NCBI GenBank assembly: GCA_964493075.1
Contig: CAZBNU010000219.1
Span: 1 to 6,869, forward strand
DNA length: 6,869 nucleotides
Reading direction: 5' to 3'
Source of the DNA: SLFT01 sp964493075
GTDB lineage: Bacteria; Hydrogenedentota; Hydrogenedentia; Hydrogenedentales; CAITNO01
Shown: one piece after another, positions 6,085-6,869 of the stretch
Numbering within the stretch: position 1 is the first letter of the stretch
How the letters are laid out: each line of letters starts with the position of its first letter
The notes under the pieces: generated by a model
Told to the model about the DNA's origin: nothing
The model's database searches: none
What the model saw: only the letters and a program-made list of their open reading frames with translations
Position numbers and translations under genes: made by a program

Positions 6085-6869
6085 ATGAAATACTTCTGGA
6101 CACTACTGCTTGTTGCGTTGTGCATGCCGCTATGCCTTGTTGCGGAAACCATCCGTGAGGAAGCATTGTTCGATTCGCTCGCGTCTTACAGCTACGGGCA
6201 GGATCGGGCACCGCTGCTTGAACTCAACCGGTTGGTCAATACGACTCACGGCAATCCGACAGCCCGCCATGCCATCGAAAACCAGTTGCTTGCCCTGATT
6301 GGGAATGAGACAGCCACCATGGACGGTAAAGCCTTTGCCTGTGAAATGCTCAGTCGCATCGGTTCCCCGCTCGCGGCATTCCCCGTGGCGAAACTGCTGG
6401 CTGATCCTGTGCTGTCCCACCACGCACTGGTAGCACTGGAACGGATTCCACGGGGTGAGCCGAACCGCGCCCTGCGCGAGGCGGTTCCCGGATTGAAAGG
6501 GGACTTGCGCGTGGGCGTCATCACCGCGATGGGCAACCGTGGCGCGTCCATCTCGGTGGAAACCCTGGCTGCGCAGCTCAACACACCAGAGTATGCAGAC
6601 GCCGCCGCTGCTGCCCTCGGCGCGATTGGCGGCAATGACGCCGTTCAGACGTTAATCCTTGCACGCGCCAACAGCGCTTCCATGAAGGCGATTGACCTGG
6701 CATTGTTGCGGTGTGCCGACAAAACAACAACCGAGCAGGCCATATCAATTTACGAATACCTCTCGCGCGAAGGTTCAACGGAAATGATACGGGTTGCCGG
6801 ATTCAACGGACAGATTCAGTATTGTGACGATGCAACCCCATTGCTGCGCGAGGCCTTGCTTCCCGAAAA
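6085..6869 (+). CDS. Secreted HEAT-like repeat protein (3' partial)
   Basis: The frame is open from an ATG at 6085 to the end of the window: 261 complete codons with no stop. AAAGGAG (6072-6078) lies six bases before the start. Residues 1-20 form a signal peptide: Lys2, a hydrophobic core WTLLLVALCMPLCL, and a likely cut after LVA (18-20). No lipobox is seen. The mature part is helical, with alanine- and leucine-rich units of about 30-40 residues, for example LLADPVLSHHALVALERIP (104-122), LREAVPGLKGDLRVGVITAMGNRG (130-153), and LAAQLNTPEYADAAAAALGAIGG (161-183). The wording ADPxLSHxALxALExIP followed by LRxAxxxLKGxxxVGVIxxxGxRG recalls secreted HEAT-repeat proteins of Planctomycetes, Verrucomicrobia and Lentisphaerae. 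Such proteins sometimes carry an extra C-terminal domain such as DUF1080; here that part is outside the window. The role is probably protein-protein contact in the periplasm or outside the cell; no enzymatic motif is visible. Confidence 0.8.
   Translation, partial: MKYFWTLLLVALCMPLCLVAETIREEALFDSLASYSYGQDRAPLLELNRLVNTTHGNPTARHAIENQLLALIGNETATMDGKAFACEMLSRIGSPLAAFPVAKLLADPVLSHHALVALERIPRGEPNRALREAVPGLKGDLRVGVITAMGNRGASISVETLAAQLNTPEYADAAAAALGAIGGNDAVQTLILARANSASMKAIDLALLRCADKTTTEQAISIYEYLSREGSTEMIRVAGFNGQIQYCDDATPLLREALLPE

Noticed and set aside
6130..6635. Minus-strand open frames across the HEAT-like protein gene
   Set aside because: They are antisense to a frame with signal peptide, repeats, ribosome binding site and promoter; they have no domain features of their own.

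Overview
The window looks like a chromosomal piece of a Gram-negative, non-proteobacterial environmental bacterium, possibly of the PVC group (Lentisphaerota, Planctomycetota, Verrucomicrobiota) or Hydrogenedentota. This rests on recalled lineage habits, not on a marker gene: a cytidylyltransferase tail resembling KdsB (LPS Kdo activation), a pilin-like protein with an NESAAIGNLRT segment, a Tat-exported Gfo/Idh/MocA oxidoreductase, and a secreted alanine/leucine-rich HEAT-like protein. Treat the taxonomy as a moderate-confidence inference.

Layout: (a) 1-99 is the 3' end of a sugar-nucleotide cytidylyltransferase. (b) 150-632 is a single-pass membrane protein with a pseudopilin-like outer domain, in AT-rich surroundings. 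(c) 879-2090 is a 403-residue protein I cannot name firmly; its glycine-rich motifs recall the deoxyhypusine synthase / LOR-SDH fold. (d) 2311-3765 is a PurF (amidophosphoribosyltransferase) paralogue. Its glutaminase domain has lost the expected catalytic residues, while the phosphoribosyltransferase domain and all four candidate iron-sulfur cysteines are kept. (e) 3810-5105 is a Tat-exported Gfo/Idh/MocA oxidoreductase that may be co-transcribed with (d). (f) 5123-5805, on the minus strand, is a VapBC/FitAB-type toxin-antitoxin pair, with a near-consensus sigma-70 promoter and two palindromes over it. (g) 6085-6869 is the start of a secreted HEAT-like repeat protein with its own promoter; it runs off the window.

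How they fit together: the two central cytoplasmic proteins (c, d) lie in the same direction and are the best candidate for an undescribed functional pair. They would combine a PRPP-binding, probably Fe-S-containing transferase that cannot use glutamine in the canonical way with a possible dinucleotide-binding partner. Nothing in the window gives their substrate. The toxin-antitoxin module sits tail-to-tail against the oxidoreductase and looks like a self-contained insertion with its own autoregulated promoter. No tRNA, rRNA, CRISPR array, insertion sequence or replication origin was seen. The longest stretch without a gene is 5806-6084, and it holds two divergent promoters.
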